From NCBI GenBank assembly GCA_963675135.1, contig OY776126.1, positions 24,927,195-24,991,194 on the forward strand: a DNA stretch of 64,000 bases, written 5' to 3'. Below, piece by piece: positions 32,066 through 42,747 of the stretch. This DNA comes from Galeopsis tetrahit (lineage: Eukaryota; Streptophyta; Magnoliopsida; Lamiales; Lamiaceae). Below the pieces are notes generated by a model that ran no database searches, was not told where the DNA came from, and saw only the letters and a list, made by a program, of their open reading frames with translations. The position numbers and the translations under genes are program-made. Position 1 is the stretch's first letter; each line of letters starts with the position of its first letter.

Positions 32066-35000
32066 ATGGGGAATTCTACCAAGTACAACATAGAGAAGTT
32101 TACAGGCACGGGAGATTTTGGGCTGTGGAAGGTCAAGATGCAGGCCCTCCTTGAAAAGCAATGATTATTCGAGGCTCTTGAAGAATCCGAAGAGACTGTA
32201 GAAGAAACTGCAGTAGCTGCGGCTGAAAGGAGCAAGTTGCTTAGAAAAGCTTGAAGCACGATCCTACTCTGCCTTGGAGATAAGGTCTTGAGGGAGGTTT
32301 CTAAAGAGAAGTCGGCGAAGGAGGTTTGGGATATGCTTGAAAAGTTATATATGGTGAAAACTCTTGCTAACTGACTCTATTCGAAATAGAAGTTGTATGC
32401 CTTTACAATGGGAGATGAAAAACTCATTACGGAGCAGCTAGACGAGTTCAACAAGATTCTTGATGATCTGGAAAATTTGGATGTCAAGCTTGAAGAAGAG
32501 GATAAGGCTCTGATCTTGTTGAGTGCTCTTCCTAAGTCCTTTGAAATCCTAAAGGACACCATCTTGTATGTTAGAAAGGAGGCAATCACATTGGAGGATG
32601 TGATCGTGGTTGTCAAGTCCAAGCTGTTACATAATAAGGGATTGGCAATCAAGGGAGGTCAGAAGAAATCTGCCTCCAAGAAGGGGTCTAGTCAACCCAA
32701 GGGAGCTGATAAGGGTAAATCAGCAGTGTCAAATCAAGGGGAAGTAGTGTGCCAACAATGCAACAAACCTGGGCACTATAAGAGTACTTTTTTCAAGTAC
32801 AAACAGCTTATGAAGAAATCTGGTCCCAAGAACCCTGTTGATAAGAATCAAGCAAATCAAACCCAATAAGATAAGGAGCAGAAGGGTTATGAGTCAGCTC
32901 AGTCCCTATCCATCACTTCCACAAAAGAACAGCAAGATTGGATTTTAGATTCAGGGTGTTCTTTCCACATGACTCCAAGAAGAGATTGGTTTCATGATTT
33001 TAAGCATCAGAATGGAGGTTCTGTGTTGTTAGGGAATGATCACACTTGCAAAGTCAAAGGTGAAGGTACAGTACACTTGAAGATGTATGATGGAGTAGTG
33101 AGGATTCTCAAGAGGGTCAGGTATGTTCCTGAACTCTAGAGAAATTTGATATCTCTTGGTATGCTGGATTCATTGGGCTACAAATTCCAGTCAGAAGATG
33201 GAGAGCTCAGAGTTTCAAAGGGGGAGTTTACTGTTCTTAAAGGTGAGAGAAGGAATGATCTCTACTTTCTTAAGGGAGGAACAGTTATAGGCAGATCAGA
33301 TGTGGCAATAGTACAAGACAACTCAATGTTGTGGCACAGAAGACTAGGTCATGTAGGAGAGAAGGGCCTACTTGAGCTAAGTAAGCAAGGATTGCTAGGT
33401 GGTGACAAGATCACAAAGCTTGATTTGTGTGAGCACTGCATTCTTGGGAAATCCAAGAGATTGAAGTTTGGAAAGAGTTCACAGTCTACCAAAGGAATTT
33501 TGGACTATGTCCATTCAGATTTATGGGGGCCAGCTAGGAATCAGACCAGAAGTGGTGGGAAATATTTCATGTCTATCATAGATGACTACTCAAGAAAGGT
33601 ATGGATCACTATCTTGAAATCCAAGTTAGAAGCATTTGAAAGGTTTAAGGAATGGCTCACTGAGGTTGAGAATGTCTATGGAAAGAATCTCAAGCATTTG
33701 AGAACTGATAATGGGTTGGAGTTCATATCAGAAGAGTTCAATGTTCTCTGCAAGAAGAAGGGTATAGTGAGGCATAGAACAGTACCAGGTACACCTCAGC
33801 AGAATGGAGTAGCTGAGAGAATGAACCAGACTTTTCTTGAGAGGGTCAGGTGCATGTTGAGCAGCTCTGGATTGCCTAAAGTATTTTGGGGAGAAGTAGT
33901 GTCAACAGCAGCCTATTTGATAAACAGAAGCCCTTCCTCAGCTGTGCTATTTAAGACCCCAGAAGAGTTATGGTCTGGCCATGCAACTGAGTACAACAAT
34001 TTGAAAGTTTATGGTTGTTTAGCATATGCCCATGTCAAGAAAGATAATCTTGAGCCTCGAGCCTTGAAATGTGTGTTCGTAGGGTATCCTTCAGGAGTGA
34101 AAGGGTATAGGTTGTGGTGCCTTGAAGCTGGAATGCAGAAGTGTATTATCAACAGAGATGTAACTTTTGGTGAAAGTAGAATGCCATTGAAAGAAGAGGC
34201 AAGTTCAAGTGCAGCACACAACAAACCAGATAATTAGACACAGGTTGAGGTGGAGCATGTTGAAACCAGAACAGTAACTGAAGATCAGATTGATCCAGAT
34301 GAGGAGGAGACTACTCATAGTGATACTGAACTTCATGACTATCAGCTGACTAGGGACAGAACCAGAAGAGAAGTCCACCCACCTCAGAGGTATGGTCAAG
34401 CTGACATAGTATCATTTTCATTATGTGCAGCTCTTGAGGTGGAGTCTCTGGAGCCTAAAACTTACACAGAAGCCATCAACTGCCATGACAAAGAGAAGTG
34501 GTTAGTTGCTATGGAGGAAGAACTGTTATCACTTAATAAAAACCAGACTTAGGAGATTGTTGAGAGACCTAAGAACAAGAAACTTGTTGGGTGTAAGTGG
34601 ATTTACAAGAAAAAGGTGGAGGATCAGAGAGGTGGCAAAATTAGGTACAAGGCAAGACTTGTAGCTAAAGGATTTACACAGAAAAAAGGTATTGACTTTA
34701 ATGAAATCTTCTCACCTGTTGTAAAGCATTGTAGCATCAGAATCTTGTTGGCTATGGTTGCTCAATATAAATTGGAGCTGCATCAGATGGATGTGACCAC
34801 AGCATTTCTTCATGGGACTTTAGATGAGAAGATCTACATGAAAATACCAGAAGGGTTGGACATAGAAGATGGAGAAGACAAAGTGTGCTTACTCAGAAAA
34901 TCACTATATGGCCTCAAACAAAGCCCTAGACAATGGTACTTAAGGTTTGATGAGTACATTTGCTCAGCTGGTTTTGCAAGAAGCTTGTATGACAACTGTG

Positions 35001-36205
35001 TTTACTTCAGGAGGGTTGGGAGTTTAGTTACATATCTTCTATTGTATGTAGATGATATGTTAATAGCAGGAGAATCTATTAACAGTATAAATCAGGTTAA
35101 GGAGATTCCACTACAAGAAAACTGACTTTTAGTGACAGTATCCTCTCACTATTGTTTCTCTAGCTAAAAGTCTTTAGTGACGGAAATTTGAGAATTAATG
35201 ACAGGACCTCTCACTAAAAGTCAATTACCGTCACTAAAGACTTTTAGCTAGAGAAGTTATAATGACAGGAATTCTGTCACTAAAAGTCATTTTTCTTGTA
35301 GTGTTCTCAAAAGGGAGTTTGCGATGAAAGATCTTGGTGAAGCTAAAGTGATTCTTGGGATGGAGATCAGTAAAGTTGAGGGAGCAATTTAGCATAGTCA
35401 GCCTACCTATCTGAGGAAGGTGTTAGAGAGATTCAGGATGAATCAAGCTAAGTCAGTTTCTACACCAATTGGCCAGCATCAGAAGCTGTCCAATCAGATG
35501 TGTCCCAAGAACAGCCAAGAAAGAGCTCAGTTGAGTAAGGTTCCTTATGCCAGTGTAGTAGGGAGTTTAATGTATGCTATGGTGTGTTGTAAACCAGATT
35601 TAACTCATGCAATGAGTGTTATCAGCAGATACATGAGTGATCCAGGTTTAAGTCATTGGGAGACAGTTAAGTGGGTCATGAGATATGTTCTGGGATCAGC
35701 TGAGAAGGGTCTGAAATTTCAGAAGATATCAGATGAGGGAGAAGCACTTGTGGAATATGTTGATGCCGACTATGCAGTCAATGTAGACACAAGAAAGTCC
35801 TTGACAAGGTATGTATTCACCTTATTGGGTACAACTATATCATGGAGGTCAATACATCAGTCCGTAGTTGCATTATCTACTACAGAATCAGAATATGTAG
35901 CCTTGACTGAAGTAGTTAAGGAGAGCATGTGGCTTAGGGGGATCTTGAAGGAGTTTGGTATATCACAAAGAAGTGTGACTGTCTTCTATGATAACCCAAA
36001 GTGCAATACATCTTGCAACGCATCAGGGGTATCATGAGAGAACTAAACATATAGATGTGAAACTGTACTTTGTAAGAGATATTGTAGAGAAGGGGGTGGT
36101 CCAGGTAGTGAAGATTGCTACAGAGGAGAACCCTGCTGATGCGTTCACTAAAGCATTGCCAAAAGAGAAGTTTGGCTTGTGTCTTAGACTTATTGGACTG
36201 CATTA
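32066..36205 (+). pseudogene. Tnt1-like copia gag-pol polyprotein
   Basis: The frame starts at ATG 32066 and stays the same to about 36000, with in-frame stops near 32161, 32252, 32371, 32387, 32867, 33137, 34235, 34550 and 35390; a frameshift follows near 35985. Gag ends with a CCHC knuckle whose last Cys is Phe (CQQCNKPGHYKSTFF, about 32752). Protease has WILDSGCSFHMT near 32940. Integrase spans 33310-34060 with WHRRLGH, HSDLWGP, RTDNGLEF and AERMNQTF. RT has HQMDVTTAFLHG and YVDDMLIA near 35047. RNase H has YVDADYA, TTESEYVAL and the RTKHIDVKLYFVRD end near 36040. It encodes no functional protein. Confidence 0.92.
35109..35303. mobile_element. 195-bp CACTA-type MITE inside the copia RT
   Basis: Ends CACTACAAGAAAA and TTTTCTTGTAGTG are inverted repeats, flanked by the 3-bp duplication ttc (35106-35108, 35304-35306). 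Inner arms around cttttagtgac and actaaagacttttagctagag are also inverted, so the element can fold on itself. Insert plus duplication is 198 bp, a multiple of three, so the RT frame is kept but a stop is introduced at its left end. A 30-bp end of a related element lies at 38621-38650. Confidence 0.93.
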
Positions 36206-36335
36206 ATTCCTCTGAGGAGAAGGCTACCGTTCTTGTGGCAGAAGATCAGTAGTGGAGGCTATTCTTTTAGGAGAATAGTGTTGGTGTTTTGTTTTTGGTG
36301 GAGATTAGTTCAATTATGAGCTCAAGGTGGAGAAT

Positions 36336-37240
36336 TGTGAGTGTTATCTCATAATCTCATAATCAGCACACTAAGTGAGTAGTGAGCTGATAGGATCAGA
36401 TAAGATGACTTAGACCGAAATCAGATGAGTTGAAGGATTTCAATCAGCTGAGGAGGTGATGCTTAGATTTCAGCAGAGTTGGTCAGCACAGTACTTCAGC
36501 AGAGTTGGTCAGCACAGTACTTCAGCAGAGTTGGTCAGCACAGTACTTCAGCAGATTTGGTCAGCACAGTACTTCAGCAGAGTTGGACCAAGCACAGTAC
36601 TAGACCAAGCATAGTACTGGACCAAGAAGCATAGTACTGGATCAGCACAGTATGGGGTCTATCAGCAGAGTTAGCTTTTGATCACAAGAACAAGAGAGTT
36701 GAGTATCAGAACACTAAGTACTGTTCTGATCTTTATGGACAAGTCTTCTGATATGGAAGTTAGTTAGTTTAACTAACTGAATTACAGTTACAACTACTTG
36801 AGGGCATAACTACCATTTCAGTTGGGCAATAACATAGCACATGGGTTGTTACAAGCGGTTGCAAACGGTTGATAACTACTCAAAACTGTTCCTAACAGCA
36901 GCAACTACATTTGGTCTTTATAAACTCTTGTTTGTGTACATTGTAAAGGTTACGATTTTGGATTGTAGTACGATTGTAATCTTTGAGTTGTGTGAGTTCA
37001 CGAGTGAAGTGAGGAAATATCCTATTCCGAGTGAATGAGTGTGTAAACATTCTTGATGAATCAAAGAAGTACTCGTCTGGTCTAGTGGATGTAGATCACA
37101 TTGATCGAACCACTTAAATTCTTGTGTGCTGTTTGTCTCGTTGCTTACTTTTCTGAATTACTATCCTAGAGCAGTTATTTCTTATATATTCAAGTGTTCT
37201 ACTTGGTTGGAGACGTCAAATCGACTGGAATTCCTTGACA
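36336..37240 (+). repeat. 3' LTR of the Tnt1-like copia
   Basis: 905 bp. It is longer than the 5' LTR because of more copies (about five) of the ttcagcagagttggtcagcac repeat and a small ataatctc duplication. It is preceded by a purine-rich aaggtggagaat tract at 36324-36335. Confidence 0.9.
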
Positions 37241-37245
37241 CATAT

Positions 37246-37797
37246 ATATACATATAATAATCAATTATATCCCCCAAGAACAAGGTTCAGAGTATACATA
37301 CGCCTCTGTATATATATATATACACACAAGAGTACATACCTAAAACTGTGGGAGTGGGAGTGGGAGGGAGCTGGGCGACGGTGACGGTGACGGCACGCAG
37401 GAGAGGGAGGCGAGGCGAAGGAGACGGCTGGAGAGGAAGTCGACGGCGACGAGGAGTTGGAGGGAGTGAGGCGACGGCGCGAGGGGGGAGAGGGAGGGAG
37501 GCGACGGTGACGGCGCGAGGAGAGAGAGGGGGGAGGCGACGGCGACGACGCGAGGAAGGAGGCGACGACAACGGTGGATTTGGGGGAGAACACTTCGTTT
37601 TTTTGAATTTAGGTTAAAAAACGCGTATGTTGTTTGGGGGAGAACACCCAGCTTCGATTGGAATTAATGTTGGAGGAGAAAACGCATTGTATATTAATTG
37701 GATATGGGGGATCGAGGTTTGACCAAGGATTCTCAACACTGTAAAAAAAAAAAAGAATTCTCTCTTGGAGAGCGGTTTTGAACCGCTGTCTATGTTA
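37246..37797. mobile_element. CACTA-1 right part, terminus missing
   Basis: A GC-rich block (37340-37600, dense in cgacgg and gaggcg) precedes an aaaacgc...ttgaccaa segment and one hairpin unit ggagagcggttttgaaccgctgtc. This order matches the right part of CACTA-2 (56150-57000). Homology stops near 37797. Open frames across the GC-rich block on both strands are low-complexity Arg/Gly or Ser/Pro and are not called as genes. Confidence 0.7.
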
Positions 37798-38023
37798 TTT
37801 TTATTTACGTCCCGTAACTTTCACATTTTTAAAAAAAGTCCCAAAAAAGATAAAATTTTAATTGATCTGTCCTATGCAACCTGTACACTGTAACTCATGC
37901 TTTTTAGTTCCTCTGCTGTTGATAAATTTAAAATTTGGCTCTGAGTTTGAATTTTAATTTGTGGCCTAGGGGCAAGGATAATTAATAAATGGGCGGGGGC
38001 CATTTACAATCTTATTTTTTCAA
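37798..38023. other. unassigned spacer
   Basis: AT-rich; no gene or element recognised. It lies between the truncated CACTA-1 end and the 14-3-3 remnant. Confidence 0.5.
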
Positions 38024-38598
38024 CTGAAGTAACAGAAAACGGCATTTAATGAGCCAATTTCTGCTCCATTATACTCTCAATTCAATGTTTGGTTCGGTTT
38101 GGAGAACTTGCAATATTGGACAACATATTTTATTTCATTATTTTCTCAGGAAACAATGTACTTGCCTATTTAGAACAAGTATAAAGGAAATGTTTCAAAT
38201 ACAGTCTCTTGGTTAGATTTTCCACACAAAAATATCTTCTTTTTTTTTTTTGTGTTAATTCTTTTCAATAATATTAATAAACAACTTTATGTAACGGCAG
38301 TTTGTAATCCAAAAGAGAGAAAGTAGTTCCATTTTCAATTTCCAAAAGAGAGATTACAACTGGTACTGAAAGGCAAGAAGCTGCTGATAAGTCGCTCTCA
38401 GCATATAGGGTATATAAACATGTATCACAAATCTAATTAATTAAAATGCATGTTAATAATTAGTTCTGTTTTTGTAATTTCTTGCAGACTGTTAGGGTAA
38501 ATGCTATTGTCGAATTACCTTGTGCAGATCCCGTTCGACTCAATATAGATTTGAATCTTGCAGTGTTTTACGATATGATCTTGGGCAAGCCTAAAAGG
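38024..38598 (+). pseudogene. decayed 14-3-3 gene fragment
   Basis: Two exon pieces of a 14-3-3 protein survive. Exon a (about 38359-38409) reads TGTERQEAADKSLSAYR, the family's helix with the GxERKEAAE..L.AY pattern. A GT-AG intron follows (38410-38487), then exon b (38488-38597) with LPCADPVRLNIDLNLAVFYDMILGKPKR, which matches the signature P(I/V)RLxLxLNxxVFYxxI. The exon b end is followed by a GT donor. Exons 1-2 and everything after exon b are absent. Upstream, tgaagtaacagaaaacggca at 38024-38043 matches the region before the 14-3-3 gene at 62948 with one gap, so the fragment is probably a tandem relative on the same strand. 14-3-3 proteins bind phosphoserine client proteins; this copy cannot. 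Confidence 0.82.
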
Positions 38599-38620
38599 TT
38601 TCTCTTCTCATTTTTTATTT

Positions 38621-38650
38621 CTGTCACTAAAAATCAATTTTCTTGTAGTG
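38621..38650. mobile_element. end fragment of a CACTA-type MITE
   Basis: tcactaaaaatcaattttcttgtagtg matches the right end of the MITE at 35109-35303. No left end is present, so it is a remnant sitting between the 14-3-3 fragment and copia-4. Confidence 0.65.
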
Positions 38651-38701
38651 ATCCTTTTTCCCGAACAAAATGAATATCCAATTCAATATGCTTGGTTCGT
38701 T
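38651..38701 (-). pseudogene. copia-4 RNase H end, cut off by CACTA-2
   Basis: The minus strand reads RTKHIELDIHFVREKD, the copia RNase H signature. It joins seamlessly to 57093 onward (SAIYLSWNPVQH) once CACTA-2 and one copy of gtt are removed. The rest of the copia-4 3' end is lost. Confidence 0.88.
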
Positions 38702-38719
38702 CACTAATACATATTTGGC

Positions 38720-39072
38720 CTTGGAGATCTTTAAAAAAGAGCCTTGGAGAGCTTTTAAAAGTGCTCTACAAGTGGGAGTTGTCCAAGCTTAATTACACTT
38801 GGAGAGCGGTTTTTATGGGCATTGCAAGTGGGGGCTTAGACAGCGGTTCATAACCGCTGTCTATGTGTATTTTTTTTTTTGACTTGGACAGCGGTTCATA
38901 ACCGCTGTCTATGTGTATATTTTTTTTTTTGACTTGGACAGCGGTTCATAACCGCTGTCTAAGTGAATATTTTTTTAAACGCTTGAACTTGGACAGCGGT
39001 TATGAACCGCTGTCTAAGTCACTTTTTTTTTTCGTTTCACTTGGACAGCGGTTATGAACTGCTGTCTAAGTA
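38720..39072. repeat. CACTA-2 left subterminal hairpin array
   Basis: At least five units of gacttggacagcggtt-(at/ca)-aaccgctgtcta in tandem with T-rich spacers. Two neighbouring units (38880 and 38932) repeat over about 52 bp. Each is a 10-12 bp stem with a 3-4 base loop. Confidence 0.88.
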
Positions 39073-40154
39073 TTTTTTTTTTATATTTTTTTTTAATAAT
39101 TATTTTATATTTTAAAATTCATTTTATACAAAATCAAAATTTATTTATATACCAATATATATATATATACGTCAAATACCAAAAAATCAAATAAATAAAT
39201 GTACACTAACATACGTCCAATATACACCAAAAACATTAAATATCATCACAAATGTATAAGTTAATATATTACATGCTACCAAAAGTTATACTACCTACTT
39301 TAATTATACCTATACAAAAATCGATTGAAAATGTACCCTATCCAATCTTTTTTCCATTTGTCCATTAATCTTTTGTCGTTGTAAGTCTTGAGTGGACGGC
39401 CATAGACAAACTGCAAACAACGATCAATCAATATAGTTAGATATATAGTATATGAATTTTTAAGTATCAATAATAATTTAAATAAATCAATAAATTGACT
39501 TAGAGTGTTAGGATTAATCTCCAATCCAGAAAAATTGATTATATGACGTTGCCTCGGAACCTGTTATGATTAGCAATTATAAACATGCGTGCAATAATTA
39601 TGATAGAGTTAAAGTTGGAAGAAACACTTTAATTCTTCTTGGTACAAGAATTTTTGTTGAAACATTTTAATACTCCTATATACTCCAGTATTAGATTAAT
39701 TTCAGCTTCTAATCATTGATTAGATGTTTAATGATTTCTGTTAACATAGCCTACGCTGCACATGTTGTAAATACAACTACATTTTCTTCTGCATTATTAA
39801 TGATTGAAGAAACTAAATAAATTTATACGTAAACTTCTTAAATAAGTTATTTATTTATTTATATATATGGTCGACTTAAATTATGGCATTTATTAGACTC
39901 ATTCATTATGTATACCTAACGTGAAGTAAATTCAATAAATAAGGTCAGTAATTGTTACTACAATTCTATTTTCTTATTTATTTATATTAAATTGTACTAG
40001 TGGAGTAATATGTATTTAAAGTGGTTGTAAATAGTATACCTACCAATTCAGAAGACACCGAAATTTAATTATCATTTACTACTCTCCCTCCCATTTATGT
40101 AATGTTTTGTTTTTTGGACAACAAAATAGTATTACAAAATGGCCGACTTTAGTG
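39073..40154. other. CACTA-2 AT-rich interior
   Basis: The AT-rich block from 39120 matches CACTA-1 (21257 onward). The stretch 39400-40150 shows no gene or motif I recognise. A tccctcccatttatgtaat word at 40085 is MITE-like but has no partner. Confidence 0.5.
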
Positions 40155-40157
40155 AAG

Positions 40158-42443
40158 CACTATTACACATTTTCACTTGGAGAGCTCTTTTTTTGAAAAG
40201 CTCTCCAAGATAGCACTTGGAGAGCGGTTTTATATATAAAAAAAAAAATTAGCTAAGAGAGCGGTTCAAAACCGCTCTCCAAGTGAAACTCTTGGAGAGC
40301 GGTTGGGAACCGCTTTGTAAGGTTGGATACAGAGCGGTTTAGAACCGCTCTCCAAGTATACACTTGGAAAACGGTTCATAACCGCTCTCCAAGTTCAATT
40401 CTTGGTAAAAAACCCTAAATCCCCCTAAGTCAATTTCATTAACGCGTTTTCAAGTTTCAATTCCTTCTCCCCCAAATCAACCAACAGCCGTCGCCTCCCT
40501 CCCTCCCTCTTCCTTCTCGCGCCTTCGCCTCACTCCCGGCCTCTCACGTACTCATCGTCGCCGTCGAGCTTCCTCTCCATCCGTCGCCGTCGAATTTCTT
40601 TCCAGTCGTCGCCGTCACTTCGCCTCCGTTGCCGTACGTCGCATCGCCTCCGAATTTCTCTCCTACGTGCCGTACGTCGAGTTTCTCTCCTGCGTGTCGT
40701 ACGTCGCATCGCCTCCGTTGCCGTCGCAGTCGCCCTTGCCCAGCTCCGTAGCTCCCACTCCCCTGTTGTAGGTACGTATATATATATATAACCGCGAGGG
40801 AGGGAGGGTACAATCCGCGAACGGTTGAAAAAGATTTTAGGGATTTTAAGGGTAGAAGAGCTGGACTAATCAAAACCCTCACTACTGGTTTGTTTGTGTT
40901 TCTTTTTTGAACTTCCTTTGCTTCTGTTTTTATATTTTTGAAATTATTTTGCTTCATTGACGCATTTTCTCGTTCGCTTTAGGTTTTTGTTGCTTCTTCT
41001 TTTCTTACGTTGGTTTTTTGTTGCAGATATGTTGAAGAATTTTACCAGCAGTGTGATCCTGGTACGGATTTTTATTTTTTAATCGCTGGTTACGTGTTTG
41101 CTTGTCGGTCATTTCTCCAAACTGATTTGATTTCTTGAATTCTGCGCGCGCGGAAAGAATGTCTTGTGAAAATAAACTTAGTGTTCTTAACTCTGCATTT
41201 GATTTTGATATCTGAAGTTTAAATTTATGTTTAATTAAATATATTATGGTCTAATAATTGCTCCAGCCGTATGATTTCCTGAGTTTTTTACATCAATTTT
41301 CCGTTTTAAGGGATTGATATGTTATATGTATGGTTTCTGCAAATGTGGTTTTGAGCTTGTTGACTATGATGTTTATTGAATATGAGAGTATATTAGTGCT
41401 AACTGGGGGACCAGCACTCATGGAGTCCCAGTTATTTTCTTTTACTGCAAATGGAGCATATCAGACTTATATTCTTATAGAGCTATAAATTATGTCTATA
41501 CAATGAAACATTTGATCATGAAATTAAAAGCAGTGTGTTTTCTTCTGAATTGTTTTTGTGGTTTTTAGTAATATGTTTAATCCTGAAATTTCAATTTGAG
41601 ATACACAGATTTTGTTATAATTTGCATGATGGATGTGATACTATGTGGGTAATTGGTTGACTCTTAGTTTGTGTACCACTGAAGAGTATTGTATGTCTGG
41701 CATCTTTTGTCAACTTTGGTCATAGATTCATATGGTAGAGATAAATTGTTAATATTATTATGTTGTGCTTTGCTTATTCTTCAGAGAAGGAGAACTTGTG
41801 CTTGTACGTGTTTCCTAGTGAGCAATGGGAGGTCAATTTGCCTGCTGAAGAAGTACCACCAGAACTCCCTGAGCCTGCTTTGGGAATCAACTTTGCTCGG
41901 GATGGGATGCAAGAAAAAGACTGGTTGTCTCTAGTTGCCGTCCACAGTGATGCTTGGTTGCTTTCCGTTTCCTTCTACTTTGGTGCTCGCTTTGGATTTG
42001 GTAGAATGTAATGTATTAACTTGTATATTTGTGATGATATGTTTGTGTACGTTGATTTTTTTCGTATTTGACGTATATATATATATTGTAGTGGTATAAT
42101 TAAGTTTTGATTTTAAGATATACGTATAATTAATTTTTTTTAAAGATATAAAATAATTATTAAAAAAGAGATTGATTTTAAAATATAAAATAATTATTAA
42201 AAAAAATAATATAAAAAAAATTACGAAAAAAAAAAAATTACTTAGAGAGCGGTTCAAAGTGAAATTAATAAAAAAACAAAATTAACATAGAGAGAGCGGT
42301 TTTGAACCGCTCTCCAAGTCCTTTTACTTAGAGAGCGGTTTTTAACAGCTCTCTTAGCTTGGAGAGCTGTCACTTGGAGAACTGTTTTAAAAGCTCTTCA
42401 AGGCTCTTTTTCAAAGCTCTCCAAGTCCAATTCTGTAGTAGTG
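40158..42443. mobile_element. CACTA-3: 2.3 kb CACTA carrying ALFIN-like exons
   Basis: Ends CACTATTACACATTTTCACT and ...CAATTCTGTAGTAGTG, with duplication aag at 40155-40157 and 42444-42446. Subterminal units at 40170-40405 and 42240-42410 use the word ggagagcggtt...aaccgctctcc. The block before the right end (42050-42130) is the reverse complement of the AT-rich block near the left end of CACTA-1 and CACTA-2, so CACTA-3 lies in opposite orientation. The GC-rich block (40490-40750) corresponds to those at 37340 and 56150. It has no transposase. Confidence 0.9.
41027..42011 (+). pseudogene. captured fragment of an ALFIN-like PHD-finger gene
   Basis: Exon 41027-41061 encodes VEEFYQQCDP after a ttgcag acceptor and ends CCTG before a gtacgg donor. 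An intron of 723 bp follows. Exon 41785-42011 begins after ttcag and encodes KENLCLYVFPSEQWEV, LPAEEVPPELPEPALG, NFARDGMQEKDWLSLVAV and SDAWLLSVSFYFGARF before homology breaks at about 42000, with a stop at 42009. This is the highly conserved N-terminal domain of ALFIN-like proteins, nuclear readers of methylated histone H3 that also carry a C-terminal PHD finger. The first exon and the PHD part are missing. A kept intron shows capture from genomic DNA, not a cDNA. The coding sequence is well preserved, so the capture is not ancient. Confidence 0.93.
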
Positions 42444-42446
42444 AAG

Positions 42447-42639
42447 CCACCCAACTTGACAAAGTTCATTTGGATTTTGGATTGATTCAACATAACTATT
42501 CCCAAAACTCTGCTGTCATTATCTACAAACCAAATCTTTTAATCAAATTTAACCATATTATCAAATACAGTACTACATAACATCACTAAAGGTGGAAATC
42601 TAAATTTTCTGCAATATCTCTATAAATATCAGACAACCT
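42447..42639. other. CACTA-2 interior, no gene
   Basis: About 190 bp between CACTA-3 and copia-3. Nothing recognisable. Confidence 0.5.
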
Positions 42640-42747
42640 TGTGAGAATGATGGATGGGAAAGATGTTTATCATTGATAAGGGTACTCCTATTTATATTAC
42701 ATTGATTAGCTAACGTTACGATTTACACTAATTATGATTTATCGTTA
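42640..42747 (-). repeat. copia-3 3' LTR (short)
   Basis: It matches 46596-46712 at most positions over about 105 bp, with several substitutions. Confidence 0.75.

Larger units (their letters stand above)
31171..37240 (+). mobile_element. Tnt1-like copia retrotransposon, decayed
   Basis: 6.07 kb on the plus strand with 5-bp duplications catat at 31166-31170 and 37241-37245. The 5' LTR is 31171-32022, the 3' LTR is 36336-37240, and one gag-pol frame carries several stops. The LTRs differ by repeat copy number and scattered bases, so it is older than the Sirevirus. An LTR of the same family lies at 4458-5029. It interrupts CACTA-1 and holds a 195-bp MITE. Confidence 0.93.
5030..37797. mobile_element. 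CACTA-1: non-autonomous CACTA transposon, split by nested insertions
   Basis: The left end is CACTAATACATATTTGGC at 5030, the same terminus as CACTA-2 at 38702. Pieces of the element lie at 5030-5399, 21251-21777, 28067-28385, 30988-31165 and 37246 to about 37797, about 1.9 kb in all. Order and content match CACTA-2: subterminal hairpin units on the left, an AT-rich block with the words acgtcaaataccaaaaaatc, then a GC-rich block and a final subterminal unit. The right terminus is missing. The last recognisable unit is near 37770-37797, so the 3' end was deleted. I see no transposase. The bounds are those of the outer relic; most bases between them belong to later insertions. Confidence 0.72.

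Noticed and set aside
36841..37038. Short frame shared with 31596-31820 that might be a conserved small protein
   Set aside because: It lies in both LTRs of the Tnt1-like copia and is conserved only because the LTRs are copies.
37261..37617. GC-rich frames on both strands that could be an Arg/Gly-rich protein
   Set aside because: The same kind of block recurs in all three CACTA elements with different frames; it is a low-complexity cgg/gag repeat and not conserved coding sequence.
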